From assembly GCA_020041925.1 (NCBI GenBank), contig CP083409.1: a stretch of 64,000 nucleotides of DNA; one strand, written 5' to 3'. How positions within the stretch are numbered: the first letter of the stretch is position 1; the number at the start of each line of letters is the position of its first letter. Source of the DNA: Faucicola osloensis_D (GTDB taxonomy: Bacteria; Pseudomonadota; Gammaproteobacteria; Pseudomonadales; Moraxellaceae). The notes under the pieces were generated by a model. It was not told the origin of the DNA, ran no database searches, and was given only the letters and a program-made list of their open reading frames with translations. Below are positions 33,728 through 42,645 of this stretch, one piece after another. A program made the position numbers and the translations under genes.

Positions 33728-35053
33728 CTACTCATTAACTTGTAATTTTGCTTTGGCTTCATCTAAGTAAATAACATTATCTATCTTGCCCGCCTTAAGC
33801 TGGTCTAAGTAGTTCGCCCATTCATTCATCATTAAAGTTCTTTCGCTTAAAATATCCCATCTATCATAAGCCCCGCCATACCTATCCGTTACCTTATGCC
33901 CCAATTGTAATTCGGTCATATCTCGCCACAATGGGTTATTTTTTAACATACGCTTTAACATAGTTTTTGCTACTGACCTAAACCCATGCGGGGTATGTAA
34001 TCCCCTGTAGCTTTGCCCATCATTTAAAGTAATGCCCTTAACTTCATTGTTTAATAGTGAATTTAATCTTTGCGGGTCGGTGTGTTTGGCTAGTTTGCGG
34101 GTAGGGTGGTAAAAAACATATTCCTGCCCGCCTGTAATTGCTTTCATACGCTCTAAAATAGCCATTGCCTGCGGTGCAAGTGGCGTTACTAGGTCGGTCA
34201 TATCCTCACGGCTACCCGCTTTTTGTGGTCTAAATATCCATTGCTTAGTTAAAAAATTAATATCACTCCATTTCATAGCGCAAACATCACCCCGCCTTAC
34301 GAAAGTTAAAGCAATTAATTGCATAATTTCCTTTAGATAATCTTTGGTAGCGGGTAGGCGGTCTATATCCTGCATTAATCTAGCAAAATCCTGCTCACTG
34401 TTTGCCAATGACGGATAATGTTTTTGTTTATGTGGCTTTAAAGTCCCTGCTAAGTTGTGCGCTGGGTTGCTTTCAATAACCCTGTGGCTTAATGCAATTT
34501 GCAAAATAGACGTTAATACCCCTTTAACTTCTAACCCTTTATAGGGGTGTTCTTTTTGGATATTGCTTACAAAATCTATCACTGTGGCGGGCTTGATATC
34601 GGTAACTAAGATATTGCCTAAACCTTTTTGGATATAGGCGATATTATCCCGTTGTTTGCGGTAGGTGTCGGGGGCTAAATTCTTTTGTTTTTGTATCGCT
34701 TGCCATTCATCAATGAAATAATTTAGCGTGTTTTTGCGCTCGTTAATTTCTCTTTGCTTTTCGGCTTGGCGATATTCGATAGGGTCTATATTTTTGGCTA
34801 GTAAAGCTAAGTTGTCATTGTAGGCTTTTTTAGCTTGGGCAAGGGTAAAGGCTGGGTAAGTCCCCAAACTCATATAAGGGCGTTTGCCTGTGATAGGGTG
34901 CGTGTAACGGTGTCTAAATTCTGCTTTACCGTTTGGGCGTATGCGTAACTCTAGCCCCTTATGCCCTGTAATAGGGTAGCTAGTATCTTTGCTTACCCTT
35001 GCTTTAATATACTTCTCAATTTGGGTAACGCTAGTAATAGATGAGGTAGCCAT
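33728..35053 (-). CDS. int: Tyrosine recombinase (P4-type integrase)
   Basis: A 441-residue phage integrase. The N-terminal region (KGLELRIRPNGKAEFRHRY, YMSLGTYPAFTLAQAK) is the DUF4102-type arm-binding domain typical of P4-like integrases. Catalytic residues are in place: Arg in FVRRGDV near 251, a lysine in QKAGSRED, HGFR near 353-356, the LGHK motif near 383 and the nucleophile Tyr in AYDRW near 394. Its start codon lies about 175 bases from the right core, and the four GGTAGCCA arm sites run up to and into the start codon. It would integrate the element at rnpB. Confidence 0.93.
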   Translation of the reverse strand: MATSSITSVTQIEKYIKARVSKDTSYPITGHKGLELRIRPNGKAEFRHRYTHPITGKRPYMSLGTYPAFTLAQAKKAYNDNLALLAKNIDPIEYRQAEKQREINERKNTLNYFIDEWQAIQKQKNLAPDTYRKQRDNIAYIQKGLGNILVTDIKPATVIDFVSNIQKEHPYKGLEVKGVLTSILQIALSHRVIESNPAHNLAGTLKPHKQKHYPSLANSEQDFARLMQDIDRLPATKDYLKEIMQLIALTFVRRGDVCAMKWSDINFLTKQWIFRPQKAGSREDMTDLVTPLAPQAMAILERMKAITGGQEYVFYHPTRKLAKHTDPQRLNSLLNNEVKGITLNDGQSYRGLHTPHGFRSVAKTMLKRMLKNNPLWRDMTELQLGHKVTDRYGGAYDRWDILSERTLMMNEWANYLDQLKAGKIDNVIYLDEAKAKLQVNE

Positions 35054-35100
35054 AAAATCTACTCATTTGGTAGCCATTTTGGTAGCCACTTTGGTAGCCA
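35045..35100. repeat. Right arm-type integrase sites
   Basis: GGTAGCCA occurs four times, at 35045, 35069, 35081 and 35093; the last three belong to TTTGGTAGCCA units with an exact 12-base period. The first overlaps the integrase start codon, so binding there could repress the gene. A stem ACCCGCA/TGCGGGT and three TTTATCA units lie between here and the core. Confidence 0.8.
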
Positions 35101-35227
35101 CTTTTTGCGCTAAGTAGTGATAAAATATTGATAACCTGTAAGCAAAGAATATAATAAAACCCGCATAAACACAAGGTTTGCGGGTCGTTATATATTTATC
35201 ACGTTTTATCAGATTTTATCAAAACAT

Positions 35228-35245
35228 GGCTTATCGGTTTGCCAT
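35228..35245 (+). repeat. attR core (right copy of 18-bp direct repeat)
   Basis: Exact second copy of GGCTTATCGGTTTGCCAT, marking the right junction between the element and the chromosome. Confidence 0.9.
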
Positions 35246-35260
35246 GCTTATTTTAATCAG

Positions 35261-35291
35261 CCTATTGTTATCAATAGGTTTTTTATTTTTA
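35261..35291 (+). terminator. Probable original rnpB terminator, displaced by the insertion
   Basis: CCTATTG / CAATAGG with a four-base loop is followed by TTTTTTATTTTT, a strong plus-strand terminator lying 16 bases after the right core. No plus-strand gene precedes it here; joined to attL by excision it would sit right after rnpB. Confidence 0.8.
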
Positions 35292-35346
35292 CGGGTGGCA
35301 ATAATACCGTTTTAACTTTCCGAATTAGTAGATTTGACATTAGCCA

Positions 35347-35853
35347 CTAACCTTGAAACGGCAGGGTGAAATTTCGAATACGCATAAAGCGTTTACTAAA
35401 CAGTGACTTGATAGGTTTTTGCGGCGTGATGTAAGTGATTCTTTGCTCTGACATGATATTAATCAGCTTAACGACTTCTTGCATGTCCCAACTATAGACA
35501 TCAAATGATTCTATAAAAGCATGGTGTTTAAAGAGATAGGAATGCTTGGATAAATCAAAACAGCCCATAAACCAGTTGTTAAATACGGCGCTTGAAATAT
35601 AGCCTTGACCAATGAGTTTGAGATGGGTGTGGCGATTATCTTGTTTTAAAGCATGCAGCAAGTTTGCACACGCTAACTCATCGCCTTCATAATACTGAAA
35701 AAACTTACCCGCATCGTACAGCAAAAAACCAGTGATACCAGAGTTGGTATTGTTTTTGATAGATTGGTTCAGAATGTGGGTAAATGTATGTTGATTTAAC
35801 GCCGCAGTCAGCGTTATCTCACTACAATAAGCCATAAAGTATTTTTGTGACAT
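35347..35853 (-). CDS. BLUF-domain blue-light sensor protein
   Basis: A 168-residue protein whose first 95 residues are a BLUF flavin-binding domain: Tyr in MAYCSEIT near residue 8, Asn in NTNSGITGFLLYDAGKFFQYYEG near residue 32, the Gln of FFQ near 49, and Trp-Met in NNWFMGCFDL near 90. The C-terminal 60 residues are helical. This is the short BLUF type, like BlsA of Acinetobacter, which works by protein contact rather than an attached enzyme. ATG 35853 has AAGGA upstream; longer ORF starts are rejected. Its partner is unknown. Confidence 0.85.
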   Translation of the reverse strand: MSQKYFMAYCSEITLTAALNQHTFTHILNQSIKNNTNSGITGFLLYDAGKFFQYYEGDELACANLLHALKQDNRHTHLKLIGQGYISSAVFNNWFMGCFDLSKHSYLFKHHAFIESFDVYSWDMQEVVKLINIMSEQRITYITPQKPIKSLFSKRFMRIRNFTLPFQG

Positions 35854-36043
35854 CCCAATAGTCCTTGGTAAGTGGTACGTGAATATCAACTCCAAATAAT
35901 TGCTACTATCGCCTAGAGCCGCTTGCAACATTATATAAATTTGCAAAATCAAATAGCCATCATAGTCAATATTAGAAAGAATTCCAATTACATTTGTGTT
36001 GTAATTCTAAAATCTATCCTATATTTGACCCATATCATGAGCG

Positions 36044-36067
36044 AAAAAAAACCGCCTGAATCAGCGG
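36044..36067 (-). terminator. Terminator of argB
   Basis: On the minus strand a GC-rich hairpin (CCGC/GCGG with inner CTG/CAG) is followed by eight T residues, about 65 bases after the argB stop codon. Confidence 0.75.
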
Positions 36068-36132
36068 CTTATTAACCCAGAAGCAACCCAAAAACAACTC
36101 AGAAATAATCCAGAAGTAACGCAAAAGTTACT

Positions 36133-37029
36133 TCAAGGATGGCGGCTGATGAGAGTACCAACGCCTTTATCAGTAAAGACCTCTAGCAAAGTCGCATGCG
36201 GGACACGACCATCGACAATCACCGCACTTTTTACCCCGTTTTTTACTGCTTCTAGCGCATAGCTGATTTTTGGAATCATGCCGCCAGAGATAGTGCCATC
36301 GGCAATCATCTCATCCACCTTGCTAGGAGTAAGTCCTGTAGCAACATTGCCTTCTTTATCAAGCACCCCTTTGATGTTGGTGAGTAAAATCAGTTTTTCC
36401 GCGAGCATGAACTCAGCGACTTTCCCTGCCACCACATCGGCATTGATATTGTAAGTATTGCCTTCATCATCCACGCCAAGCGGTGCGATGACAGGAATAA
36501 AGTTAGAAGCAATCATCAAATCAATCACATCGCGATTGATGCTGACCACATCACCCACAAATCCCAAATCAATTTGTTGTTCGTTGCCTTGTTTATCCGT
36601 TTTGGTCATGGGTAATTTTTTAGCGCGAATGAGACTGGCATCTTTACCGGTTAAGCCAATAGCACGACCACCGTGTTTGTTGATGAGATTGACGATAGAT
36701 TTGTTGACGCTACCACCAAGTACCATTTCCACCACATCCATGGTGGCTTTGTCGGTCACTCGCATGCCATCAATGCGGTCAGAGCTGCGCCCCAATTCTT
36801 TAAGCAAGTTATCGACTTGTGGACCACCGCCATGGACGACCACAGGATGAATGCCTACGGTTTTTAACATGACGATATCTCTGGCAAAAGAACTCTCTAA
36901 TATCGGATCAGTCATGGCATTGCCGCCGTATTTGACTACCATTACTTTACCTTCAAAACGCTGGATGTAGGGTAGTGCTTCGGTCAATACGTCAGCGGTA
37001 TGCATGGCTTGCTCAAGATCTAATGCCAT
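36133..37029 (-). CDS. argB: Acetylglutamate kinase
   Basis: A 298-residue amino-acid kinase that phosphorylates N-acetylglutamate in arginine synthesis. The glycine-rich motif VVKYGGNAM near residue 30, VVHGGGPQVDNLL near 64, the substrate region INADVVAGKVAEF near 195 and GGMIPKISYALEAV near 245 are all typical. AAGGA precedes the ATG. It lies downstream of the phosphomannomutase gene with a 61-base gap and ends at a hairpin. Confidence 0.95.
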   Translation of the reverse strand: MALDLEQAMHTADVLTEALPYIQRFEGKVMVVKYGGNAMTDPILESSFARDIVMLKTVGIHPVVVHGGGPQVDNLLKELGRSSDRIDGMRVTDKATMDVVEMVLGGSVNKSIVNLINKHGGRAIGLTGKDASLIRAKKLPMTKTDKQGNEQQIDLGFVGDVVSINRDVIDLMIASNFIPVIAPLGVDDEGNTYNINADVVAGKVAEFMLAEKLILLTNIKGVLDKEGNVATGLTPSKVDEMIADGTISGGMIPKISYALEAVKNGVKSAVIVDGRVPHATLLEVFTDKGVGTLISRHP

Positions 37030-37090
37030 TTCAAATCCTTATATAATTTTGCTAGAGACGTTTTTTAAAATGCGATTTTACAAGCGGTGT

Positions 37091-38659
37091 TTATACAGGC
37101 TGAATTTGTGCAACTTGCTCGGCAAGGTTGTCATCAATCGTACGACATAAATCAACAAAAATAGATTGAATATGCCGCAGCTCGGCGATGTCATTGGCAG
37201 AAAAACGCACGGTCAAAAAACTGCCCGTATTTGACTTGCGTAAAATACCAAATCCCTCAGCAAAATCCAAGCGTAACCCATCAATCGTATTGACATTTTT
37301 GACCGCAAATGACGATTTTAACCGTTTAAATGGCTTTTTACCCAGTGCCGTGATACGAGCAATCACGGTTTGACCATAATGGTTATCCGCAATAGGTAAG
37401 TACATATCCGCCGTACTAATGCAAGTGGGCAAACTTGATAGGATATCGTTAAGGCTGATAGGTTGATGGCTTAGCCAATTGAGCAAGCGGGCAGCCGCAT
37501 ACATGGCATCGTCATGTAGCACAAAATAGCCATCGTTAAAAATAAAATGCCCTGATAACTCACCTGCAAAAATCGCGTTGTCTGATTTGTTTTGTAGCGA
37601 CTTTCGCATCAAGCTACTGCCAGTTTTGGTCATCATCGGGGCGGCGCCATGCGAAGCGATGAGATTGGGTACATGATGCGAGCATTTGACATCAAAAATG
37701 ACTTTTTTATCAGTTGATGTATGCGCACTGGGCAATTCTTCAATGGCAATGCGAGAGAGTAGATAAAGCAAATTGTCAGGGCTAATCATCTGACCCTGTG
37801 CATCAATTACCATCACCCGATCGCCATCACCATCAAAAGCCAAGCCGATATCTGAGCCTGTAGCTTTGACGGTTTGAGCTAACTGCGTCAAGCGATTGGA
37901 CTGCGTTGGGTCTGGGTTACCTTGGGGGAAATTGCCATCGGGGGAGGCGTTTAGCATGATGCAATAATAGCCAAGCTGGCTAAATAGAGCCTCTGCAAAA
38001 TCACTGGTCGCACCATGCATACAGTCGATGACAATTTGCTGTGGGGCATTAAAATAGGTGGTTTGAGTGCGCTTAGCTTGATTAATGTGAGCAAAAGCCT
38101 GCTGGACAGCCTGGGTATAAGTTACAAAAAAATCCTTGGGTGTTGAATAGTGGGTTTGCCTGATGGCATCAATGAGGCTGTCATCAGGCACCATGGCTTT
38201 GTAGCCAATTAAAGCCTCATAAAGCCGCTGCACATCATCACCGCTTGGCGACTCATGATTGATGAGCCATTTAATGCCATTGATATGTTTTTGCGAATGG
38301 CTAGCGGTGACCATCAGCCCATTACCCGAGAATTGCTGTGCCATAAATGCCATCATCGGCGTGGTTGTCAATCCCAACCACTGCACTACTAGACCGGATT
38401 GCTGGCAAGCATACGCCATATATTTGGCAATTTCTTGGCTCTGGTGGCGAGCATCATAACCAATGACAACCGTAGGCTTGTTCGCCGCTAAAGTTGGCGT
38501 TGTGGCTGCCAGTTGCTGGGCATAGACAAAAAGCTCGGCAAACGCCCTTGACAATGACCAGACAAAATCATCGGTAAATAAGGTGACATCACCCCGAATA
38601 TCGTAAGCTTTAAAAAGAGATTTTTGCGGAAAAAAAGGATGAATAAACAGAGTATTCAT
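37091..38659 (-). CDS. algC: Phosphomannomutase/phosphoglucomutase
   Basis: A 522-residue alpha-D-phosphohexomutase that interconverts hexose 1- and 6-phosphates for LPS and exopolysaccharide precursors. The N-terminal FKAYDIRG, the phosphoserine loop VTASHSQKHINGIKW near residue 120, the metal loop AFDGDGDRVM near 275 and the sugar loop GELSGHFIF near 365 are visible. The serine is kept but the usual Asn-Pro after the histidine is replaced by Ser-Gln. It is longer than the 460-residue family norm. No Shine-Dalgarno sequence is visible before the ATG. Gene symbol by similarity to AlgC. Confidence 0.85.
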   Translation of the reverse strand: MNTLFIHPFFPQKSLFKAYDIRGDVTLFTDDFVWSLSRAFAELFVYAQQLAATTPTLAANKPTVVIGYDARHQSQEIAKYMAYACQQSGLVVQWLGLTTTPMMAFMAQQFSGNGLMVTASHSQKHINGIKWLINHESPSGDDVQRLYEALIGYKAMVPDDSLIDAIRQTHYSTPKDFFVTYTQAVQQAFAHINQAKRTQTTYFNAPQQIVIDCMHGATSDFAEALFSQLGYYCIMLNASPDGNFPQGNPDPTQSNRLTQLAQTVKATGSDIGLAFDGDGDRVMVIDAQGQMISPDNLLYLLSRIAIEELPSAHTSTDKKVIFDVKCSHHVPNLIASHGAAPMMTKTGSSLMRKSLQNKSDNAIFAGELSGHFIFNDGYFVLHDDAMYAAARLLNWLSHQPISLNDILSSLPTCISTADMYLPIADNHYGQTVIARITALGKKPFKRLKSSFAVKNVNTIDGLRLDFAEGFGILRKSNTGSFLTVRFSANDIAELRHIQSIFVDLCRTIDDNLAEQVAQIQPV

Positions 38660-38771
38660 AAAAAAAACATCTAACTGATTTTATACTACCAAAATCATAG
38701 CATTGAAATTTGGCAAAATAATCAAATACTCTGTTATAAATTGTTAAAAAAAAATGATAAAACAGTAACAA

Positions 38772-39236
38772 TTAATGGGTGCCTGTTGAGCCAAAACCGC
38801 CTTCACCGCGTACACTGATATCAGAAAACTCTGCTACAATCTCAAAAGTCGGACGTGCAATCGGCACCACCAAGTACTGCGCCATTTTCTCGCCAGGTTG
38901 TAACACATAATCGGTTTGACTACGGTTCCAAATAGAGACCATTAATTCGCCTTGGTAATCAGCATCAATCACGCCCGTCAAATTACCAAGGACGATGCCA
39001 TGCTTATGCCCTAGTCCTGAGCGCGGCATGATAAAGCCAACATAATCAGGGTCTTGAATATAAATGGCGAGTCCTGTACCAATCAATTGGCTTTCACCAG
39101 CTTTTATGCTGATAGGCTCATCGACACAAGCACGTAAATCTATACCCGCCGAGCCGTCTGTCGCGCGATGAGGTAGGGGAAATTTATCATCATTACCAAT
39201 TTTGGGGTTTAAAATCTTGACTTGTACTTGCTTCAT
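38772..39236 (-). CDS. dut: dUTP diphosphatase
   Basis: A 154-residue trimeric dUTPase that hydrolyses dUTP to dUMP, keeping uracil out of DNA. Motifs 1-5 are present: GSAGIDLRA, PRSGLGHKHG, GNLTGVIDADYQGEL, the KMAQYLVVP segment and the C-terminal RGEGGFGSTGTH. I start at ATG 39236, the conserved MKQVQVKIL; the in-frame TTG three codons upstream is rejected. It is upstream of the phosphomannomutase gene, as in related genomes. Confidence 0.95.
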   Translation of the reverse strand: MKQVQVKILNPKIGNDDKFPLPHRATDGSAGIDLRACVDEPISIKAGESQLIGTGLAIYIQDPDYVGFIMPRSGLGHKHGIVLGNLTGVIDADYQGELMVSIWNRSQTDYVLQPGEKMAQYLVVPIARPTFEIVAEFSDISVRGEGGFGSTGTH

Positions 39237-39370
39237 GCTTACCAACTTATCTTAAATTTATAAAAAAATGTATAAAAACCACTATATTATAGACCTAAAT
39301 GGCACAATACTGAGCAACTACCTAAGTAAGTTTTTTTGACCAAAAAAAGATACCAAAAAAAAACCAAAAA

Positions 39371-39396
39371 AAAGAGCAGCTATAAGCTACTCTTTT
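39371..39396 (-). terminator. Terminator of the outer-membrane barrel gene
   Basis: An imperfect stem AAAGAGCAGCT / AGCTACTCTTT lies after the stop codon, with long A-tracts that become T on the minus strand. Confidence 0.75.
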
Positions 39397-39429
39397 GTAT
39401 TGATATCCAGTATTCATCTATCAATTCAA

Positions 39430-39999
39430 TTAGAATTTATAGTGAGCACCGACAGTGACTAAGTCTGAGTCAACTGAAACATTGTTTGTTACGTCCACTG
39501 AAGGCAGACGCGTATATTCAGCTTCTACAGATGCATTTGGTGAAAGGTTATAACCTAAACCGACACCACCTGCAAGACCTGACTCATCATATTTATCATC
39601 ACCATCATCAACTTGGGTTTGCGCAATACCTAATTTACCTTTGGCGTAAACATTCGATGCTGGAAATTGGTATTTATAAGTACCATATAAACCAGCCGTG
39701 TTAGTGCTAATTTCACCTACTTTCGTACCGTTAACTTTTAGATCTTCTTTTGAAGAATCCACATATTCAACTTCTGCACCAAAGTTAGGGGTAAAATTAT
39801 AACCTGCATATACACCATAAGCGGTTTGGTTGTCAGCATCATAATAGTCAACATCAGTATTGAATTGACCCGCTTTAACACCTACATAGGGTTGCCCGGT
39901 GTAGCCAACAGTATTGGTTTGATATAAGGCAGCGTTTGCACCTGCAGTCACAACTGTACCTGCAATTAAAGCTAAAAGGGTTTTATTTAAAGTTTTCAT
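39430..39999 (-). CDS. Outer-membrane beta-barrel protein, OmpA/opacity-like
   Basis: A 189-residue protein with a cleavable signal peptide (residues 1-23, ending AGANA). The mature part alternates beta strands and aspartate-rich turns (YVGVKAGQFNTDVDYYDADN, GYNFTPNFGAEVEYV, GVGLGYNLSPNASVEAEY) and ends with phenylalanine (HYKF), the usual signal for outer-membrane assembly. It fits an eight-stranded barrel. AGGAG is placed well before ATG 39999. Role unknown; it could be an adhesin-like or stress-related barrel. Confidence 0.82.
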   Translation of the reverse strand: MKTLNKTLLALIAGTVVTAGANAALYQTNTVGYTGQPYVGVKAGQFNTDVDYYDADNQTAYGVYAGYNFTPNFGAEVEYVDSSKEDLKVNGTKVGEISTNTAGLYGTYKYQFPASNVYAKGKLGIAQTQVDDGDDKYDESGLAGGVGLGYNLSPNASVEAEYTRLPSVDVTNNVSVDSDLVTVGAHYKF

Positions 40000-40398
40000 C
40001 GTCTTCTCCTTTAGAAGTTTTTTGAAAAGTATCACAACAAGCCATGTAAAATTATTAGTTAAGTTAGTTTGAATCCGTGGAATTCAAATATTGCCCTGCT
40101 TGTTTTGTTAAAGCCATCATAGCAAAATAAATTTGGATTACTGTCTGTGTTTAACAGGTCGGACGTTAAGTTATGAAATGAAATTTGCCAAAAAGGTAAC
40201 TAAGCTACCTATTTGAAATTTTTTGTTACATCTCCTATCAAACACCTGTTTTCCAAGAAATATTTAGTTACATTTACGTGGGTGTTTGGGTTAAATATTT
40301 GTCATACAGGCTGTTTTGCAATAAAAAAAGGGCTTAAAGTTACCTTTTTTACCCTTTTTTTTACGCCCTTTCTTCTATGCCTTTTTATGATCAAGTAA
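40000..40398. other. Intergenic region with promoter of the barrel gene and an A/T-tract hairpin
   Basis: This 399-base gap holds the promoter of the barrel gene. An inverted repeat AGGTA-7-TACCT is at 40194-40210. At about 40324-40366 an A-run with GGG faces CCC with a T-run, a possible bidirectional terminator for rep. No credible gene is present. Confidence 0.5.
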
Positions 40399-42438
40399 TT
40401 ATTTGGCGGCTTTGCTTTTGAGTAACGCCTGGATATTGGCCAAATAATCCTCTGCGGTTTTCTTGGGTTGATGCGCTGCCGTTGATTTTTTCATGCCAGG
40501 CGCATCGATATGTTCTGTCGGCAACTCGTCGATAAATCGGCTAGGGGTGGTGGTTTTCATTTGCCCGCCTGCACGGCGCTGTGCAGCCATCGTCATGGTC
40601 AGCTCTTTACGGGCGCGGGTAATCCCCACATACATCAAACGTCGTTCTTCTTCGATAGATTCAGCAATAATGGAGTTTTTATGCGGTAATAGTTCTTCTT
40701 CAAGTCCCATGATATAGACATAATCAAACTCAAGCCCTTTAGCGGCGTGTAGCGTCATCAGATTGACTTTATTGGTATTTTCCTCTTCCTGCTGCTGCTC
40801 TAGCATATCAAGTAACACAAGCTTACGAATGACAGCATCAATGGTGCGATCATCGTCATCATCCGCCCGGTTAATTAGGTTTTGGATACTGGCGTATAGG
40901 GTTTCGATATTATCAATACGAATTTTTTCTTGCTGTGGGGTTTTTGCTTCGCTTCGTACCAAATCAATATAGCCAGTTTCATCAATCATTTGCTTGACCA
41001 GCGGCACAGGGTCGGGATGCTGGTATAGCTCTTGGGTATAACGCTCGATAAAATCAGCAAATTCTTTAAGCTCGCCACTGGCTTTTTTGGGTAACACATG
41101 CGTAAGCCCACTATGACCACTTGCCATCAACAGCGAGACTTGGTGTTCTTGGGCAAATAGTCCAAGCTTTTCAAGGCTGGCAGGTCCAAGCCCACGTTTT
41201 GGGGTATTGATAATGCGTAAAAAGGCACTGTCGTCCTCAGGATTTAGAATCAAGCGCAAATAGCTCATAATGTCTTTGATTTCGCTACGGGCAAAGAACG
41301 ACGTGCCGCCTGATAACTTATAAGGAATTTGCAGCTGACGTAGCTGGGCCTCCAACATACGCGCCTGAAAGTTACTACGATACAGTACCGCATAATCTTG
41401 CCATTCATTGGCATTGCGAAGTTTGTGGGTGATGATTTCTTTGGCAACGCGCTCCGCTTCATCATCATCGTTACGACAATTGATGATGCGAATCAGCTCG
41501 CCATGCCCTTTATCTGACCATAATTTTTTTTCAAATAAATGCTCATTATTGGTAATTACTGAGTTGGCAGCGTGCAAAATACGCGACGTAGAGCGATAGT
41601 TTTGCTCAAGTTTAACCACTTTTAATTTGGGAAAATCCTCTTGCAGCAGTGCCATGTTTTCAGGTTTTGCCCCACGCCATGCATAGATGGATTGGTCGTC
41701 ATCACCCACCACAGTAAATCGCGGCTGCACGCCAACGAGCAGTTTAATCAATTCATATTGCGCGGTATTGGTGTCTTGGTATTCATCTACCAATAGATAG
41801 CGTATGCGATTTTGCCATTTATCACGTACTTGGCTGTTTTCTTGCAACAGCCGTGTCGGCATTACAATTAAGTCATCAAAATCCACCGCATTGTAGGCAC
41901 GTAGGTTACGCTCGTAGAGTTGATACAGCGTGGCAAATAGCATATCTTCAGGGTCGGTCAGCGTATCCGCTGCCTTTTCAGGAGGGATGAGGTCGTTTTT
42001 CCAATCCGAAATCATTTTGATAGCTTTACCGACCAATTCGCGGCTCTCAGCCCCGCTCATGTTGTCTCGCACCATCAAATCCATCAACAGCCGCTTGCTA
42101 TCTTCGGCATCCATGATGGAAAAATTGCCTTTAAGCGGCGTATGCAATAACTCGTAACGTAAAAACTGCAAGCCAAATTGGTGAAAAGTCGAGACAGTTA
42201 AGCCTTTGGTTTTGTCACTCGGTAACAATTTTTGCACACGGGCTTTCATCTCGCGAGCCGCTTTGTTGGTAAAGGTGACCGCGGTGATACGCTCGGCTGG
42301 CATTTGACATTCTTCAATCAGATAAGCGATTTTACGGGTAATCACCGATGTTTTACCCGAACCTGCACCTGCCAGTACCAGCAAGGGTCCAGAGACATAT
42401 TGCATGGCTTCTTGTTGGCGAGGGTTTAATTGGCTCAT
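40399..42438 (-). CDS. rep: ATP-dependent DNA helicase Rep
   Basis: A 679-residue superfamily 1A helicase that moves 3'-5' on DNA and clears proteins ahead of the replication fork. Motif I AGAGSGKTSV near residue 24, Ia TFTNKAAREM, motif II LLVDEYQDTN near 225, motif III VGDDDQSIYAWRGA, motif IV EQNYRSTSRIL and motif VI YVGITRARKEL near 600 are intact. The length and the C-terminus fit Rep rather than UvrD or PcrA. GGAAG lies five bases before ATG 42438; the GTG four codons upstream is rejected. Confidence 0.92.
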   Translation of the reverse strand: MSQLNPRQQEAMQYVSGPLLVLAGAGSGKTSVITRKIAYLIEECQMPAERITAVTFTNKAAREMKARVQKLLPSDKTKGLTVSTFHQFGLQFLRYELLHTPLKGNFSIMDAEDSKRLLMDLMVRDNMSGAESRELVGKAIKMISDWKNDLIPPEKAADTLTDPEDMLFATLYQLYERNLRAYNAVDFDDLIVMPTRLLQENSQVRDKWQNRIRYLLVDEYQDTNTAQYELIKLLVGVQPRFTVVGDDDQSIYAWRGAKPENMALLQEDFPKLKVVKLEQNYRSTSRILHAANSVITNNEHLFEKKLWSDKGHGELIRIINCRNDDDEAERVAKEIITHKLRNANEWQDYAVLYRSNFQARMLEAQLRQLQIPYKLSGGTSFFARSEIKDIMSYLRLILNPEDDSAFLRIINTPKRGLGPASLEKLGLFAQEHQVSLLMASGHSGLTHVLPKKASGELKEFADFIERYTQELYQHPDPVPLVKQMIDETGYIDLVRSEAKTPQQEKIRIDNIETLYASIQNLINRADDDDDRTIDAVIRKLVLLDMLEQQQEEENTNKVNLMTLHAAKGLEFDYVYIMGLEEELLPHKNSIIAESIEEERRLMYVGITRARKELTMTMAAQRRAGGQMKTTTPSRFIDELPTEHIDAPGMKKSTAAHQPKKTAEDYLANIQALLKSKAAK

Positions 42439-42596
42439 AGTCGCTTCCACCGTTAATAAAAGTTGCTCAGTAAAAAATGGACAATCGACTATTATAGTCT
42501 AAAGCGCAAAAGATAAGGACATAGTTGGCGGTAAAATTTTGAGAAATAATCAATGTAAGAATCTATAAGCCAGTGGCCATCAATTGCTGCCATAAA

Positions 42597-42619
42597 AAAA
42601 AGATGCGGCATCGCATCTT
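42597..42619 (-). terminator. Terminator of the 71-residue protein gene
   Basis: AGATGCG / CGCATCT with a four-base loop; the adjoining A-run gives eight U residues in minus-strand transcripts. Confidence 0.85.
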
Positions 42620-42645
42620 CTATCAATTGAACTAATAACAATATA

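Larger units (their letters stand above)
24179..35245. mobile_element. Integrated satellite-like genetic element at the 3' end of rnpB
   Basis: An element of about 11 kb bounded by 18-bp direct repeats. It has a tyrosine recombinase beside the right end, arm-type repeats at both ends, an AlpA-like regulator, a DUF927-type ATPase probably for replication, many small genes of unknown function and three repeat arrays. All confident genes lie on the minus strand, reading away from the integrase end. Structural phage, terminase, relaxase and conjugation genes are missing. That combination suggests a phage satellite of the P4/PICI kind or a degenerate integrative element. The boundaries are seen in the sequence; the satellite interpretation is inference. 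Confidence 0.88.
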
